The notes beneath the pieces were generated by a model, which was not told where the DNA came from, did not search any database, and saw only the letters and a list, made by a program, of their open reading frames with translations. DNA of 64,000 bases from Planctomycetota bacterium (lineage in GTDB: Bacteria; Planctomycetota; GCA-2746535), in contig NVWA01000003.1 of assembly GCA_002746535.1 (NCBI GenBank), positions 186,001-250,000 on the forward strand. The letters run 5' to 3'. Of the stretch, positions 36,963 through 46,401 are shown piece by piece. Every line of letters begins with the position of its first letter. Within the stretch, counting starts at the first letter, position 1. The position numbers were made by a program, and so were the translations under genes.

Positions 36963-37802
36963 ATGAAATTCTCAAAAGGCTCATTTTTAGCTAAAAACGT
37001 TTATCGCCCTATTTCTAGGTCAAATATAAATATGCCTTTTAGCCTAAGATCAGTAGGACATTGTCGAGCCGGAATCGATTGGATTGACAATCGTGAGAAG
37101 AAAACTTTTGTACAAATATTTTGGTGTATTGAAGGGCGTGGGAAATTTCATATTAATGATACCTATACTTATTTAAATAAAGGAGAAACTTTTGTTTATT
37201 TTCCTGGGGAAGAACATTTTATTATTTCTGCATCTGATTATTGGGAGTATCGCTTTTTTACAATCGACGGTCCATTGGCAAAATCGATCGTTGAAAGTTT
37301 TGGTTTAACTCATAAGTCAAAATATAGTGGACCATGCCCCGTAAAATATTTTTTGCGTTTGGAAAATGAAGTTTTAAATGTTTCTGAAAAAGGCCAAAAA
37401 GAATCAGGGCAACTTGCTTATGAGTTATTAACAAAAGTTTCTTGTCATAACGTTTCTGATCATTACTCAAATATTATTAGTAGTTGCCTTGAGTTGATAG
37501 ATCAAAAATTAAGTCATACTGAATTGAACATTAACTATTTATCAAATGAATTGGGTATTCACCGAAGTCAATTATCAAGACAATTTAAAACAGAATTGGG
37601 TCTGACCGCGATTGACTATTTGATTGCAAAAAGAGTACAGAAGGGGTTGGTTTTATTAGAAGAGTATGAATTATCCATAAAGGACATATCAATTTTTTGT
37701 GGCTATTCGCAACCTGATTATTTTTCAAAAGCAATCGTAAAAGCCACTGGAAAAACCCCTAGAGAGATAAGAAAATTGAACGGATTAAAACCAAAGGTTT
37801 AG
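36963..37802 (+). CDS. AraC-family transcriptional regulator
   Basis: 279 residues from ATG 36963; an in-frame GTG two codons upstream (36957) is possible. The N-terminal cupin-like domain (about 30-120; YLNKGETFVYFPGEEHFII) is followed by a C-terminal double helix-turn-helix (NINYLSNELGIHRSQLSRQF; IKDISIFCGYSQPDYFSKAI). The divergent neighbour is the GH20-like hexosaminidase, so an amino-sugar ligand is inferred. It is convergent with the DUF6178-like gene. Confidence 0.92.
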   Translation: MKFSKGSFLAKNVYRPISRSNINMPFSLRSVGHCRAGIDWIDNREKKTFVQIFWCIEGRGKFHINDTYTYLNKGETFVYFPGEEHFIISASDYWEYRFFTIDGPLAKSIVESFGLTHKSKYSGPCPVKYFLRLENEVLNVSEKGQKESGQLAYELLTKVSCHNVSDHYSNIISSCLELIDQKLSHTELNINYLSNELGIHRSQLSRQFKTELGLTAIDYLIAKRVQKGLVLLEEYELSIKDISIFCGYSQPDYFSKAIVKATGKTPREIRKLNGLKPKV

Positions 37803-37823
37803 GCTTTTCTAAACAGTAATTTT

Positions 37824-39146
37824 TTAAATATCTGATTTAAATTCTTCGAGAGAATTTAAATCATTGTGCAGGATTAATAATTCAGCTAGTGAATTTATAC
37901 GACGACCTTTTTTTGATAATTCAGAATAAATCATGGGAAAGTCTTGATCCATGAATCTTAGTTTAGACGCCATTTGTTTTGAAAATCGTGCAATAACTTC
38001 ATCGTCTTCATCGAGTAAATTGGATGCTCTCGACTGGATATAACTGAGTAAAGTATATCCCGTTTGATATATTTCTATGGCCGTTTTCTCGATGATAATA
38101 TTTATTCCTTCAGGAATAGATTGATTTGCTAAATAAGCTAGACCAATATTGAAAATTGATTGTGATTTTTTAATGCCTTCGCGATATTGAAATTCATCTG
38201 TTGGAGATAAACCATCTAAAATTATCACACAATTTGTTAGGTGTGCTAATTGTTTATTGAGTTTGAATTCCAGCTTTTTTTTGTGATGATTGATGTAATC
38301 ATCAGATTTTCTTATATGTTCTAGAAATGTTTGATCTCGATTTGTTTCTTCTGAAAGAATTACTTCTTTGGTATTTGAAGTTATCACTAAGTTATCTAAG
38401 GGGCTGAAATCAAAATGCTCAATAAAGGTATTAATAATTAGCGATTCTTCATAACTAGGTAGTTTTTGTTCTGAAATGCGATCATCTCTTCCACCTTTGG
38501 CTTCATTCATAATCTCTTCAATGTCTTCGGTTGCCAAAACTTTTATTAGCTGATTATAATAATCTGGATCCGCGACTAATATATAATGAATAAAAGCTTC
38601 AATTTCTGCATTATCAATGTCGAGGTCATGCATAGAGTAAATATGCTCTGATCCTAAATGATGCATCAATAAGAGATCTTCTGTGTTTAAGTGTATTTGG
38701 ACGTAAGATGATAAAGCGGTTGACAATGCATTGACATCTAAATTTTTTGTAATATTTCTAAATTGGCTTCCGGGTATTTCTTTGATAATTTCTATCCATT
38801 CAAGAAATCTTTTTGAATCAATTTTGCCTTTTCGCCATAAGTCAATATCAAGCAGATAAGCAAATTGTTCACTAGTACAATTGGAAATAATGACCAATGA
38901 ATCTTCTAGATATTCTTGGAGACTTAATTCGCCAAATTTTTGATTCTTAATTTCTTTTAGGATAACCCGAGCGTCTTTTGACAAAAATAATATTTCTCTT
39001 GCAAGCTTATTAGAAGAATTATTGATGAGGTCGATTTGTTCAGAATCTGGTAATTCCTGAAATTTTTTTTCAGCTAAAGGACGATTAGTTTTTAATAATT
39101 TAAAGAGGTTTTCAGATAATTGAAGATGATATTTTTCTGATTCCAA
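37824..39146 (-). CDS. DUF6178-like helical protein of unknown function
   Basis: 440 residues, acidic and predicted almost entirely helical, with no signal peptide or membrane segment. The segment DIDLWRKGKIDSKRFLEWIE recalls DUF6178 proteins of some delta-proteobacterial and PVC genomes; I give that only as a likely family. It lies 53 bases upstream of moaA's end on the same strand, downstream of moaA in transcription order, so it may share its transcript. No catalytic motif is visible. Confidence 0.6.
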   Translation of the reverse strand: MESEKYHLQLSENLFKLLKTNRPLAEKKFQELPDSEQIDLINNSSNKLAREILFLSKDARVILKEIKNQKFGELSLQEYLEDSLVIISNCTSEQFAYLLDIDLWRKGKIDSKRFLEWIEIIKEIPGSQFRNITKNLDVNALSTALSSYVQIHLNTEDLLLMHHLGSEHIYSMHDLDIDNAEIEAFIHYILVADPDYYNQLIKVLATEDIEEIMNEAKGGRDDRISEQKLPSYEESLIINTFIEHFDFSPLDNLVITSNTKEVILSEETNRDQTFLEHIRKSDDYINHHKKKLEFKLNKQLAHLTNCVIILDGLSPTDEFQYREGIKKSQSIFNIGLAYLANQSIPEGINIIIEKTAIEIYQTGYTLLSYIQSRASNLLDEDDEVIARFSKQMASKLRFMDQDFPMIYSELSKKGRRINSLAELLILHNDLNSLEEFKSDI

Positions 39147-39199
39147 AATTATTCTTTTAATCTTTCTTTTGAATAAAAACTATTACTAGATTTGATTAA

Positions 39200-40219
39200 T
39201 TAACCACCTAATTGATACATTTCAGTCTTTGGTTGCTTTGGATGTTTAAGATGTCTGTCTTCGGAATAACGATCTTCTCTTTTCGCCCATGAATCGGCTA
39301 TTTTTTCTATTAGTTTCTGTTGAATATGTTTGTCTGAGTAGTGGCTTCTTAATATTTTTCTCAAGGAGACGCCCGACGATGCAAACAGGCAAGTGTAAAA
39401 TTTTCCATCGGAAGTCACACGAGCACGTGTACAATTTTGGCAAAATGGTTGTGATATGGATGAGATAAAACCAATTTCACCAGATTGATCGGTATATTCG
39501 TATCGATTGGCAACTTCGCCATAATATTGCGCTTCAAGGGGTTGCAATGGAAAAAATTCATTGATTTGACTTAATATATCACTTGAAAAAAGTACTTTTG
39601 AATCATCCCAATTATTGATGGTTCCAACGTCCATGTATTCAATAAATCTAAGAATGGTTTCTTTTTTTTTAAAGTGATTTGCTAATTCAAGAATTTCATG
39701 CTCATTAATTCCTTTTTGAATTACAGCATTTATTTTGATAGGACTAAAACCAACGTTGATAGCCTCTTTTATGCCATCTAAAATAATCGGTAGAGTTTCA
39801 TGTTGACCTGTTAATTTAGCGAATGTATTTTCATTTATACTATCAACACTTACTGTCAGGCGATCAAGGCCAGATGCTTTTAATTGTTTTGCATTTTCTT
39901 TTAAATAATATCCATTGGTTGTTAAGGCAATTTGTTTTATGTTGGTTTCGTTTTTTACTTTTTTAATAAAGTCTGCAAGGCCTTTTCTTAATAATGGTTC
40001 CCCGCCAGTAAGTCGCAATTTTTCAATACCAAAATCAACAAATATTTTAGTTAATAAAAATAATTCATCCCAAGATAATAGTTCTGATTTTTTTAAGAAT
40101 TTATAATTGGATTTAAATTTTTCAGCAGGCATACAATAATTACACCTGAAATTACAAGCATCAATGACTGATAGCCGAAGATCTTTTAAAGGGCGTTTAA
40201 GTTGATCAATAGTATGCAT
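39200..40219 (-). CDS. moaA: GTP 3',8-cyclase (molybdenum cofactor biosynthesis)
   Basis: A 339-residue radical-SAM enzyme that converts GTP to 3',8-cyclo-GTP, the first step of molybdopterin synthesis. The N-terminal cluster motif is CNFRCNYC (Cys22, Cys26, Cys29). The C-terminal cluster cysteines are in FCQNCTRARVTSDGKFYTCLF. The protein ends in Gly-Gly, which is essential in the family. THGEP-like GGEP (TGGEPLLR) binds SAM. No moaC, moaE, mogA or moeA is adjacent, so the remaining pathway must lie elsewhere. A DUF6178-like gene follows. Confidence 0.95.
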   Translation of the reverse strand: MHTIDQLKRPLKDLRLSVIDACNFRCNYCMPAEKFKSNYKFLKKSELLSWDELFLLTKIFVDFGIEKLRLTGGEPLLRKGLADFIKKVKNETNIKQIALTTNGYYLKENAKQLKASGLDRLTVSVDSINENTFAKLTGQHETLPIILDGIKEAINVGFSPIKINAVIQKGINEHEILELANHFKKKETILRFIEYMDVGTINNWDDSKVLFSSDILSQINEFFPLQPLEAQYYGEVANRYEYTDQSGEIGFISSISQPFCQNCTRARVTSDGKFYTCLFASSGVSLRKILRSHYSDKHIQQKLIEKIADSWAKREDRYSEDRHLKHPKQPKTEMYQLGG

Positions 40220-40330
40220 GATTTTTTTAACACAAAATTTAGATTAAATTATACTTACTGCGGGGCAATAATCCTATTAGTTCCTTGATTTGATTGAAAA
40301 TTAAATGAGATTGCCTAAATATCTGATTTG

Positions 40331-41449
40331 TTATGAAAGGCAGGTTACAGCTAGTTGATCTAGCAGTTTTATAAAAACACTTTCTGTATTGTTCATGCAA
40401 TCTTCTATGGATGCGAAATCTGTTAAAGAAAATACCTTTTGTATTCCTAATTGATGTAATTCTTCTTTCGATAAATTGTTTTGTCCGCAGATACCTATTA
40501 ATGTTTTATGGTGTTTTTTGGTCAAATGAGAAATTCCTGCAATAACTTTGCCATTTAAAGTTTGATGATCTAGACATCCTTCTCCAGTAATTATGAGATC
40601 AGCATCTTCGATTTTTTTTTCAAGTTGGATAGCATCAAATATGATATCCGTTCCAGGTGTTAAAGATGCTTTGAGTATGGCGTGAAAAGATCCTGCTATT
40701 CCTCCAGCTGCTCCAGAGCCTTGTACATGATTTAAATCAATATCAAATTGTTGTTTGATAATTGATTGAAGATGAATCATTCCTTCTTCAACTTGTTCAA
40801 TTGTTTCAGAGGAATCAATAGTTGGATTGCATTTCTGTGGTCCATAAATCTTTGCTGCTCCATTTATTCCCGTAAAGGGATTATTTACATCGCAAGCAAT
40901 TTGAATGTTTTTACCTTTTAACCAAAAATTAGTAGGAATATTAAACGATTTTATATTGATGAGATCTTTGGCAGAAGCTTTATCTGGAATATCATCTATT
41001 TGAATTCCTAAAGCTTGTAGTGCACCGATACCACCATCTGAAGTAGCACTTCCGCCAACACCTAATAAAATATTTTTATATTTATTTTCTTTTGCCAACA
41101 GTAATAGTTGGCCTGTGCCATATGAAGTAGTTGTTAATGGATCGCGTAAGGATTCTTGAATCAATGGCAGCCCAGATGCTTCAGCCATTTCAACAACTAA
41201 AAGAGAGTGTTTTTCGGAAGTACCCACTTTTGCTTGTACTGTTATTCCTAGAGGTCCGATGACAGAAACCTTTTGAATTTCCAGATCATATGGTTGTTCC
41301 AAGGCAATAAGTAGCCCTTCACCACCATCACTAATTTGGGCGCTAGTGACTTCTGTATATTGATGATCAAATTGTTTAATGAAAAGTTGACTGATTCTTG
41401 TTGAAGTTAATGTGCCTTTAAACGAATCCGAGGCAATTAAGATTTTCAT
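40331..41449 (-). CDS. Glycerate kinase (GlxK/GarK type)
   Basis: A 372-residue kinase converting D-glycerate to 2-phosphoglycerate (GarK/GlxK class I). Family landmarks: MKILIASDSFKGTLTS at the start, ISDGGEGLL, the GVGGSATSDGGIGALQALG segment, GSGAAGGIAGSF, and ITGEGCLDHQTLNGK. The start overlaps the preceding gene's stop as ATGA (41446-41449), so it is the last gene of a four-gene operon of otherwise envelope-like proteins. Its product is the normal enolase substrate; a link to the divergent enolase at 23071 is only speculation. Confidence 0.93.
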   Translation of the reverse strand: MKILIASDSFKGTLTSTRISQLFIKQFDHQYTEVTSAQISDGGEGLLIALEQPYDLEIQKVSVIGPLGITVQAKVGTSEKHSLLVVEMAEASGLPLIQESLRDPLTTTSYGTGQLLLLAKENKYKNILLGVGGSATSDGGIGALQALGIQIDDIPDKASAKDLINIKSFNIPTNFWLKGKNIQIACDVNNPFTGINGAAKIYGPQKCNPTIDSSETIEQVEEGMIHLQSIIKQQFDIDLNHVQGSGAAGGIAGSFHAILKASLTPGTDIIFDAIQLEKKIEDADLIITGEGCLDHQTLNGKVIAGISHLTKKHHKTLIGICGQNNLSKEELHQLGIQKVFSLTDFASIEDCMNNTESVFIKLLDQLAVTCLS

Positions 41450-42000
41450 TTATAGTTAAATGATTTATAGATATGATTGATTCTTAACACATATTTTTTA
41501 TTTTTGACAACTTCTAAAATGATATTGCTCTCAAGCTTTAATAAATGTTTTAAATTTTCTTTTTCTTTTACGGGGTGATCATTTATTAGAAGGATATTGG
41601 GACTACCGGGTAAGATTATTTTACCTTTTATATTCATACCATTCACAGCATCTATTAATTCTTTTTCTAATTTTTTTAGATTCTCTAGATCATCTTTGAT
41701 TTGATTAAAGACAGGAATAGTTAAGACTTTTGAGTCAGTTTTTATAAGCAGATCTAAAGCTTCTTTAGCTTCTTGTGTCTTTTCAGCTTTAAGTAACGTT
41801 TCAATTTTAGTTAGAGTCGTTTTGAGAGCAGGTGTTAATAGTGAAGGTTTGACTACTTCTAGGTCTAGTTTTTTTAATATTTTCTCTTTAACCTTAGGTT
41901 CAATTTTTGGTTCAAATGGAGATAAGAATGGATCTTTTTCGGCATATAAATGAATATTAAAGTTAATAGTAAATAGTGCCACTATCATTATTTTTTGCAT
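41446..42000 (-). CDS. Small secreted protein of unknown function
   Basis: 184 residues with a likely signal peptide (MQKIMIVALFTINFNIHLYA). Residues 30-120 are helical and Lys/Leu-rich with TPR-like spacing. The C-terminal 60 residues look like a small beta domain (GKIILPGSPNILLINDHPVK). I recognise no family. It lies 27 bases after the propeller protein gene and overlaps the glycerate kinase gene by ATGA, so it belongs to this operon. A periplasmic partner of the propeller protein is plausible. Confidence 0.7.
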   Translation of the reverse strand: MQKIMIVALFTINFNIHLYAEKDPFLSPFEPKIEPKVKEKILKKLDLEVVKPSLLTPALKTTLTKIETLLKAEKTQEAKEALDLLIKTDSKVLTIPVFNQIKDDLENLKKLEKELIDAVNGMNIKGKIILPGSPNILLINDHPVKEKENLKHLLKLESNIILEVVKNKKYVLRINHIYKSFNYK

Positions 42001-42027
42001 ATGAATTCTTAATAATAGAAATTTATT

Positions 42028-43443
42028 TTATTTCTTCTTCTTCCCGTTCTTTTTCTCTAAAATAGCTTTTGCTTTTTCAAGTTCTTTTTTAATTTTCTCT
42101 TCTTTAGCTTTCTCAATGGAATCGTAATGGTTATAGCCAACACTTTTGAGAAGTTGGTAATCAATTACTTTTGGATAATTTCCATTTTCAGTTAGTGCGT
42201 GAACGGTGAAGTTGCCATCTTTCATTTTCGAATTTGAAATGATAAGAGCATCGCTGTACAAATCTTTTACAACTGTCAAATTTTGAGGTACTTTCCATTT
42301 CCATTTAATTTGACCAAATTTTCTATCAACACACAGGAGCTCATCTTTGAAGGTTAAGAAGTAAATATGCTTATGAGTAATATTGACAGCTGTTTTGGCA
42401 TCAGCAATTTTCCATTTTAATTCAGTTTCAATTGGATCTCTTTTGATTGCAGTTGCGCCGTTTTTTTTGCTGAAGAAAATAATTAGTTCTTCAAGGGCAA
42501 TAATTTCTCCAATTACTGGTTCACCAGCATGGTATTGCCAAAGAGGGCCACCACTATATAGATTTAATGCACATAATGTACCTTCTGTTGAACCAATGTA
42601 CATATTATGTTTATAAAATGCGGGTGGTGCTAAATATTTCCCTTTTTTACGATCAATGGCTTGATCAATGAGAGAATCAAACACATCTCTCTTTTTTTTG
42701 AGTTTCTTAATGATTTTGAGAGAAGCGTTTTCTTTTCTTTCTTTTCTGATTTGATTGTCAACTTGATCTATTGCAGATCCAAAATATTCTAAGTCGTCGA
42801 AGATAGGTTTGTTAGAAAATTCCCACTTTTTAATTCCCAAAGAATTGTAGCAATAGAGTAATCCTTTAGGCGATGGAATATAAATATAATCCAATCTAAG
42901 AGTAGGGGTAGCGCCAGCATGTATTTCGTTAGGAACTTTTACAGCCCAGCCGTATCTATAGTCTCCATCTGTTTGTAGCATGTGAATTTTTTTGCCCCAT
43001 TCCCAACTATATAAACTAAATTGACCGGCAATCACATTACCTGCAATTGCGTAATTTAGTGTTCGTTTACTCATTAAACCACCTTTACGAGGATCTAAAA
43101 TATAGATAACATTTTTATAGAGAATATATAATCCATCTTTATTTTCAGTAGGGATTTTTTCCAGTTTGAACCCAATTTTATTGACCCATCGAACGACACC
43201 ACTGTTTTTTTTAATAGATACCAATGTTTTGGTGTTGTCTGTTGATTGCAGGATGACACTGTTCCATGTTGACCAAATGATTTTCGGCGCATGAAAGGGT
43301 ACTTTTGAATGCCATGCCTCAAATAATTCAAGACCTTTAAATGGTTTCTTTTGAACTACATTATAGTAGGCGTCTTCTTCTTGCGATAAAAGTGGGGATG
43401 AAGTGATGAATATTGCAATAAGAGATATCAATAAATATTTCAT
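42028..43443 (-). CDS. Secreted PQQ-type beta-propeller protein (BamB-like)
   Basis: 471 residues: a signal peptide (KYLLISLIAIFITSSPLLS) and propeller blades with the typical tryptophan-docking phrases: VSIKKNSGVVRWVNKIG, DPRKGGLMSKR, LNLYSGGPLWQYHAG and VDRKFGQIKWKWKV. A Lys-rich coiled segment (about 205-225) interrupts the propeller, and the C-terminus is a charged helix with a Lys-rich tail (about 440-471). BamB-like proteins scaffold outer-membrane assembly; this one may do so or act elsewhere. It overlaps the upstream 94-residue gene by ATGA. Confidence 0.85.
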   Translation of the reverse strand: MKYLLISLIAIFITSSPLLSQEEDAYYNVVQKKPFKGLELFEAWHSKVPFHAPKIIWSTWNSVILQSTDNTKTLVSIKKNSGVVRWVNKIGFKLEKIPTENKDGLYILYKNVIYILDPRKGGLMSKRTLNYAIAGNVIAGQFSLYSWEWGKKIHMLQTDGDYRYGWAVKVPNEIHAGATPTLRLDYIYIPSPKGLLYCYNSLGIKKWEFSNKPIFDDLEYFGSAIDQVDNQIRKERKENASLKIIKKLKKKRDVFDSLIDQAIDRKKGKYLAPPAFYKHNMYIGSTEGTLCALNLYSGGPLWQYHAGEPVIGEIIALEELIIFFSKKNGATAIKRDPIETELKWKIADAKTAVNITHKHIYFLTFKDELLCVDRKFGQIKWKWKVPQNLTVVKDLYSDALIISNSKMKDGNFTVHALTENGNYPKVIDYQLLKSVGYNHYDSIEKAKEEKIKKELEKAKAILEKKNGKKKK

Positions 43444-43724
43444 TGAGAAAGTCCTTCCGACTTCAGGTTGATGAAGTCACCCATGTTTACATTTTTCTTT
43501 TTTTCAAATGATTTAATTTTGTCTATACATTTAATGTCGCTATCAATTCGATCTGCTAACTTAAAAATAAAGGGTTCGCCCTTTAATCTTGAATTTAAAT
43601 CTTTAAGCATTAAATCCCAAGAGCTTTCATACAATTCATCTCTAAGAATTACTAGCATTTTTTCAGATTTTGTGAGGCTATCGAAGAAAGATTTGGACTC
43701 TTTTTCTGATTCAGGATCAGCCAT
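43440..43724 (-). CDS. Small acidic/helical protein, first gene of the propeller operon
   Basis: 94 residues, charged, no signal peptide. Residues 10-70 are predicted helical (SLTKSEKMLVILRDELYESS). I recognise no family. Support comes from its position: ATGA overlap with the propeller gene, and an untranslated gap upstream where the operon promoter should lie. A cytoplasmic adaptor is conceivable. Confidence 0.6.
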   Translation of the reverse strand: MADPESEKESKSFFDSLTKSEKMLVILRDELYESSWDLMLKDLNSRLKGEPFIFKLADRIDSDIKCIDKIKSFEKKKNVNMGDFINLKSEGLSQ

Positions 43725-43953
43725 AATAGTTTGCTCTTTGTTTATTATTCGAAATGAGTCGGGTATAATACACGATTAATAATGTATTGCAAATCACTTA
43801 GTAGGTTTGATTTATGACCAATTTATTGGCTGTAATAGGACTTGAAAGTTGCTATAAGAAACTAAAGCCTGTCTGCTTTGACTTCTAAATTGCTTAACTT
43901 AGTTTTTCTAATTTATACATTTAAAATCATTTTGAATTCATCAAAAGTCGTAA

Positions 43954-43968
43954 AAAACGCTACGTTTT
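43954..43968 (-). terminator. Intrinsic terminator candidate
   Basis: Read on the minus strand the sequence is AAAACG-TAG-CGTTTT followed by more T. It lies about 50 bases after the stop of the outer-membrane-like gene. The stem is only six pairs. The rest of the 295-base gap 43725-44019 shows no gene and presumably contains the promoter for the propeller operon. Confidence 0.4.
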
Positions 43969-44019
43969 GTAGGTAAATAATATGACGTAATCATAAATGT
44001 TCGATATGTTTCGAATGAC

Positions 44020-44967
44020 TCAAAAGTTAATTACAATATTAACAGTAAAGTTTAATTCTTTTTTAAGATTATCTTTGGGGAATTTTTCAGCGTATTCATT
44101 TTCATTTATGATAAATGGGAAGAATAACCCAATCCCGATTTGTGCATTGCAATTGCCTAAAGGTATATTTCTGAAAACTTTAGAACCTACTTTCATTGAC
44201 TGCTCGCTTTCAAGGTCAATTTTAAAATTTAAATAAATTAATTTTAATTCCCATTTACTAGAGATATCTAAATGGTTTATAGATTTAATTTCTTTCCCAT
44301 AATGAATTTCAATGTAAGTAGCAAAAGCAGATTCATTTCTAATTTGATGGTTCCCAGCTTTTATTTGAGAAGACAATGAGATGTTTGCAATCCATTTTTC
44401 ACCTATTTGATTCTCTCGCCCAATTTTGAATTCAAATAAACCCGCATATCTTTTGTATGGAGTATTAATATATGTAGGATTGTTGTTTTTGATTTGATGA
44501 ACAATGTCTTGTTGGTATGAAGCAAAGCTTAAAGATTCTATTTGTGTACGTAGTTCGATACCTAATTCAATACCCCAATAGAAATGGTTCTTGAAACCAT
44601 TGCTTATGTAAGGAAGTCTTTGATAATTTAAGTGTACAGAAGTGATATCAATATAATTTAACTCATTGCTATCAATTCGATTTGTCCATAGTCGTGTTGT
44701 ATATTTGATACTTAATAAGCTTTCAAACTTTATTAGTGTTTTTTGAAATTGAAATGATGAAAAATAGGTCTCACCAAGATCATCACCGTCATATTTTTCG
44801 ACTTTATCTCTTTCAAAAAATAAATATGGGGACCCTAAAAGTAAATTGTCATTAAAGTTTAAAATGCGAAAAGAATTAGTAAGAACTTTTGTTTTGCTCT
44901 TACTTTGAGCATGTAGGATGTTGATTGTAAAGGTGGAAATAATTATAAAAAATAAATAAAACTTCAT
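44020..44967 (-). CDS. Putative outer-membrane beta-barrel protein
   Basis: 315 residues with a signal peptide (FYLFFIIISTFTINILHAQ). The mature part alternates aromatic and polar residues in strand-like segments and ends in a strand (KELNFTVNIVINF) with terminal Phe, the usual C-terminal signal of outer-membrane barrels. No named family is recognised. It stands alone, with a weak terminator after it and a 222-base gap before it shared with the divergent Fur-family gene, so it could be a metal-responsive porin (inference). Confidence 0.6.
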   Translation of the reverse strand: MKFYLFFIIISTFTINILHAQSKSKTKVLTNSFRILNFNDNLLLGSPYLFFERDKVEKYDGDDLGETYFSSFQFQKTLIKFESLLSIKYTTRLWTNRIDSNELNYIDITSVHLNYQRLPYISNGFKNHFYWGIELGIELRTQIESLSFASYQQDIVHQIKNNNPTYINTPYKRYAGLFEFKIGRENQIGEKWIANISLSSQIKAGNHQIRNESAFATYIEIHYGKEIKSINHLDISSKWELKLIYLNFKIDLESEQSMKVGSKVFRNIPLGNCNAQIGIGLFFPFIINENEYAEKFPKDNLKKELNFTVNIVINF

Positions 44968-45189
44968 TTAACAACTTTGTTTTAGTAGAAAATGAAAATT
45001 ATAGTGAACGTGATTAAAAGAGAAGTACTTTTTAAGTGTTTCGCTCACCTTTTAGGTATTCAAGAAATCATTTCTTGTTTTTAAGTTTTATCAATTTATA
45101 CTAAATAAGCTTTAGATGGCTCCTAGGTTGATTCCTTGGAAAAATTTAATAATTTAATTTATTTAGCAACCCTTAAAAAACTTTAAAAT

Positions 45190-45603
45190 ATGGCTAAATT
45201 AAAAGTTGGCGTTCGAAAAACCAATCAAAGAGAAATAATATACGAGGTGATAAAAAACTCGAAAGGTCCCTTGTCGCCCAACGAGTTGTTAGAGAAAGCC
45301 AAAGAAAATAATGAATCTATTGGTATTGCTACTATTTATAGAACGATTAAATTACTGATAGATGCAAATGAAATAATTCAAGTGACATTGCCTGATGGTC
45401 AAACGAGGTATGAGCTTTCAAAATTAGATCATCACCATCATTTTAAATGTAAAAAATGTAATTCCATTTTTGATTTGGATAATTGTCCGCTTTCAATACC
45501 TGATCAAATAAATGTGCCAGCGGGGTTTATTTTAGAAGGCCATGAAATCACCTTGTTTGGGGTTTGTGCCAAGTGCTCAAAAACAAACGCATCAACAACT
45601 TAA
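45190..45603 (+). CDS. Fur-family metalloregulator
   Basis: 137 residues. The N-terminal winged helix (about 5-80; SPNELLEKAKENNESIGIAT, then IYRTIKLLIDANEI) is typical Fur. The metal-sensing part is KLDHHHHFKCKKCNSIFDL, and the structural zinc site pairs CKKC with C-x2-C near the end (GVCAKC). His-rich HHHH is seen in Fur, PerR and Zur members, so the metal cannot be decided. It is followed by the LPS kinase gene after 39 bases and is divergent from an outer-membrane-like gene, a natural target. Confidence 0.92.
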   Translation: MAKLKVGVRKTNQREIIYEVIKNSKGPLSPNELLEKAKENNESIGIATIYRTIKLLIDANEIIQVTLPDGQTRYELSKLDHHHHFKCKKCNSIFDLDNCPLSIPDQINVPAGFILEGHEITLFGVCAKCSKTNASTT

Positions 45604-45642
45604 ATAGTACTATCCGAATTTCAAAGATATATCCTTAATTTA

Positions 45643-46401
45643 ATGCAAAAGATAAAATTTAAAATTGCTTCCAAGTATCATCATCTTGAAGAAGAACTTA
45701 AACGCTTGCATGATATTTTTGATATAAATCAAAATGAAATTTATAAAGGGCGTAATAGTTTGAAGGAATTTGAGTTTGATGAAAAACCCTTCATAATTAA
45801 ATCCTTTAAAATTCCAAATCTATTTAAAAAAATTATTTACGCGATATTAAATAGATCTAAGGCACAGAAATCTTTTGAACATGCCATAGAACTTGAAAAT
45901 GCTAAAGTGAATACGCCAACTCCAGTTGGTTATATTAGTTATTATGTCTTAGGTTTGTTGCAAAAAAGTTACTATGTTTGTGAAAAAGTCGATTATGAAT
46001 TTACTTTTCATGACGTAATCCAGGATAGAGTAAAAGGTTCTACTGATTTATTTTTGCAGTTTGCAGAATTTACTTTTAATCTCCATCAAAAGGGCTTTTT
46101 GCATTTAGATTATACTCCTGGCAATATTGTCATCAAAAGAAGGGGAGATGTTTTTGAGTTCAATTTGGTTGATTTAAATAGAATGACTTTGGGGCATGTA
46201 ACTTGGCAAATGGGTGCAAAATGCTTTGGAAAGATATACTTGAAACCAGAGGATATGCAGATAGTTGTGGATCGTTATGCCTCTTTGTGTTCAGTTAGTA
46301 GTGATAAGATTATGGTTTTAGTTGAGTCTACCCATCAAAGCTATGAACGATTTAAAAAGTTTAAAAAGGTATTAAGGTTTTGGAGAAAAGAAGGTGACTG
46401 A
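45643..46401 (+). CDS. Lipopolysaccharide kinase (Kdo/WaaP-like) family protein
   Basis: 252 residues of protein-kinase-like fold. The nucleotide Lys is probably in KPFIIKSFKIP, the catalytic loop is GFLHLDYTPGNIVIKR (HxD...N) and the metal segment is FNLVDLNRM. The RNRMTFGxV-like LNRMTLGHVTW element is typical of LPS-core kinases (KdkA/WaaP, InaA), which phosphorylate Kdo or heptose on the inner core. Its last eight bases overlap the following GT9 gene, which supports an LPS role. Confidence 0.83.
   Translation: MQKIKFKIASKYHHLEEELKRLHDIFDINQNEIYKGRNSLKEFEFDEKPFIIKSFKIPNLFKKIIYAILNRSKAQKSFEHAIELENAKVNTPTPVGYISYYVLGLLQKSYYVCEKVDYEFTFHDVIQDRVKGSTDLFLQFAEFTFNLHQKGFLHLDYTPGNIVIKRRGDVFEFNLVDLNRMTLGHVTWQMGAKCFGKIYLKPEDMQIVVDRYASLCSVSSDKIMVLVESTHQSYERFKKFKKVLRFWRKEGD

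Noticed and set aside
37824..39146. Magnesium-transporter (MgtE-type) N-domain assignment
   Set aside because: Helical and acidic character is similar in style, but there are no CBS or membrane domains and the key segments do not match.
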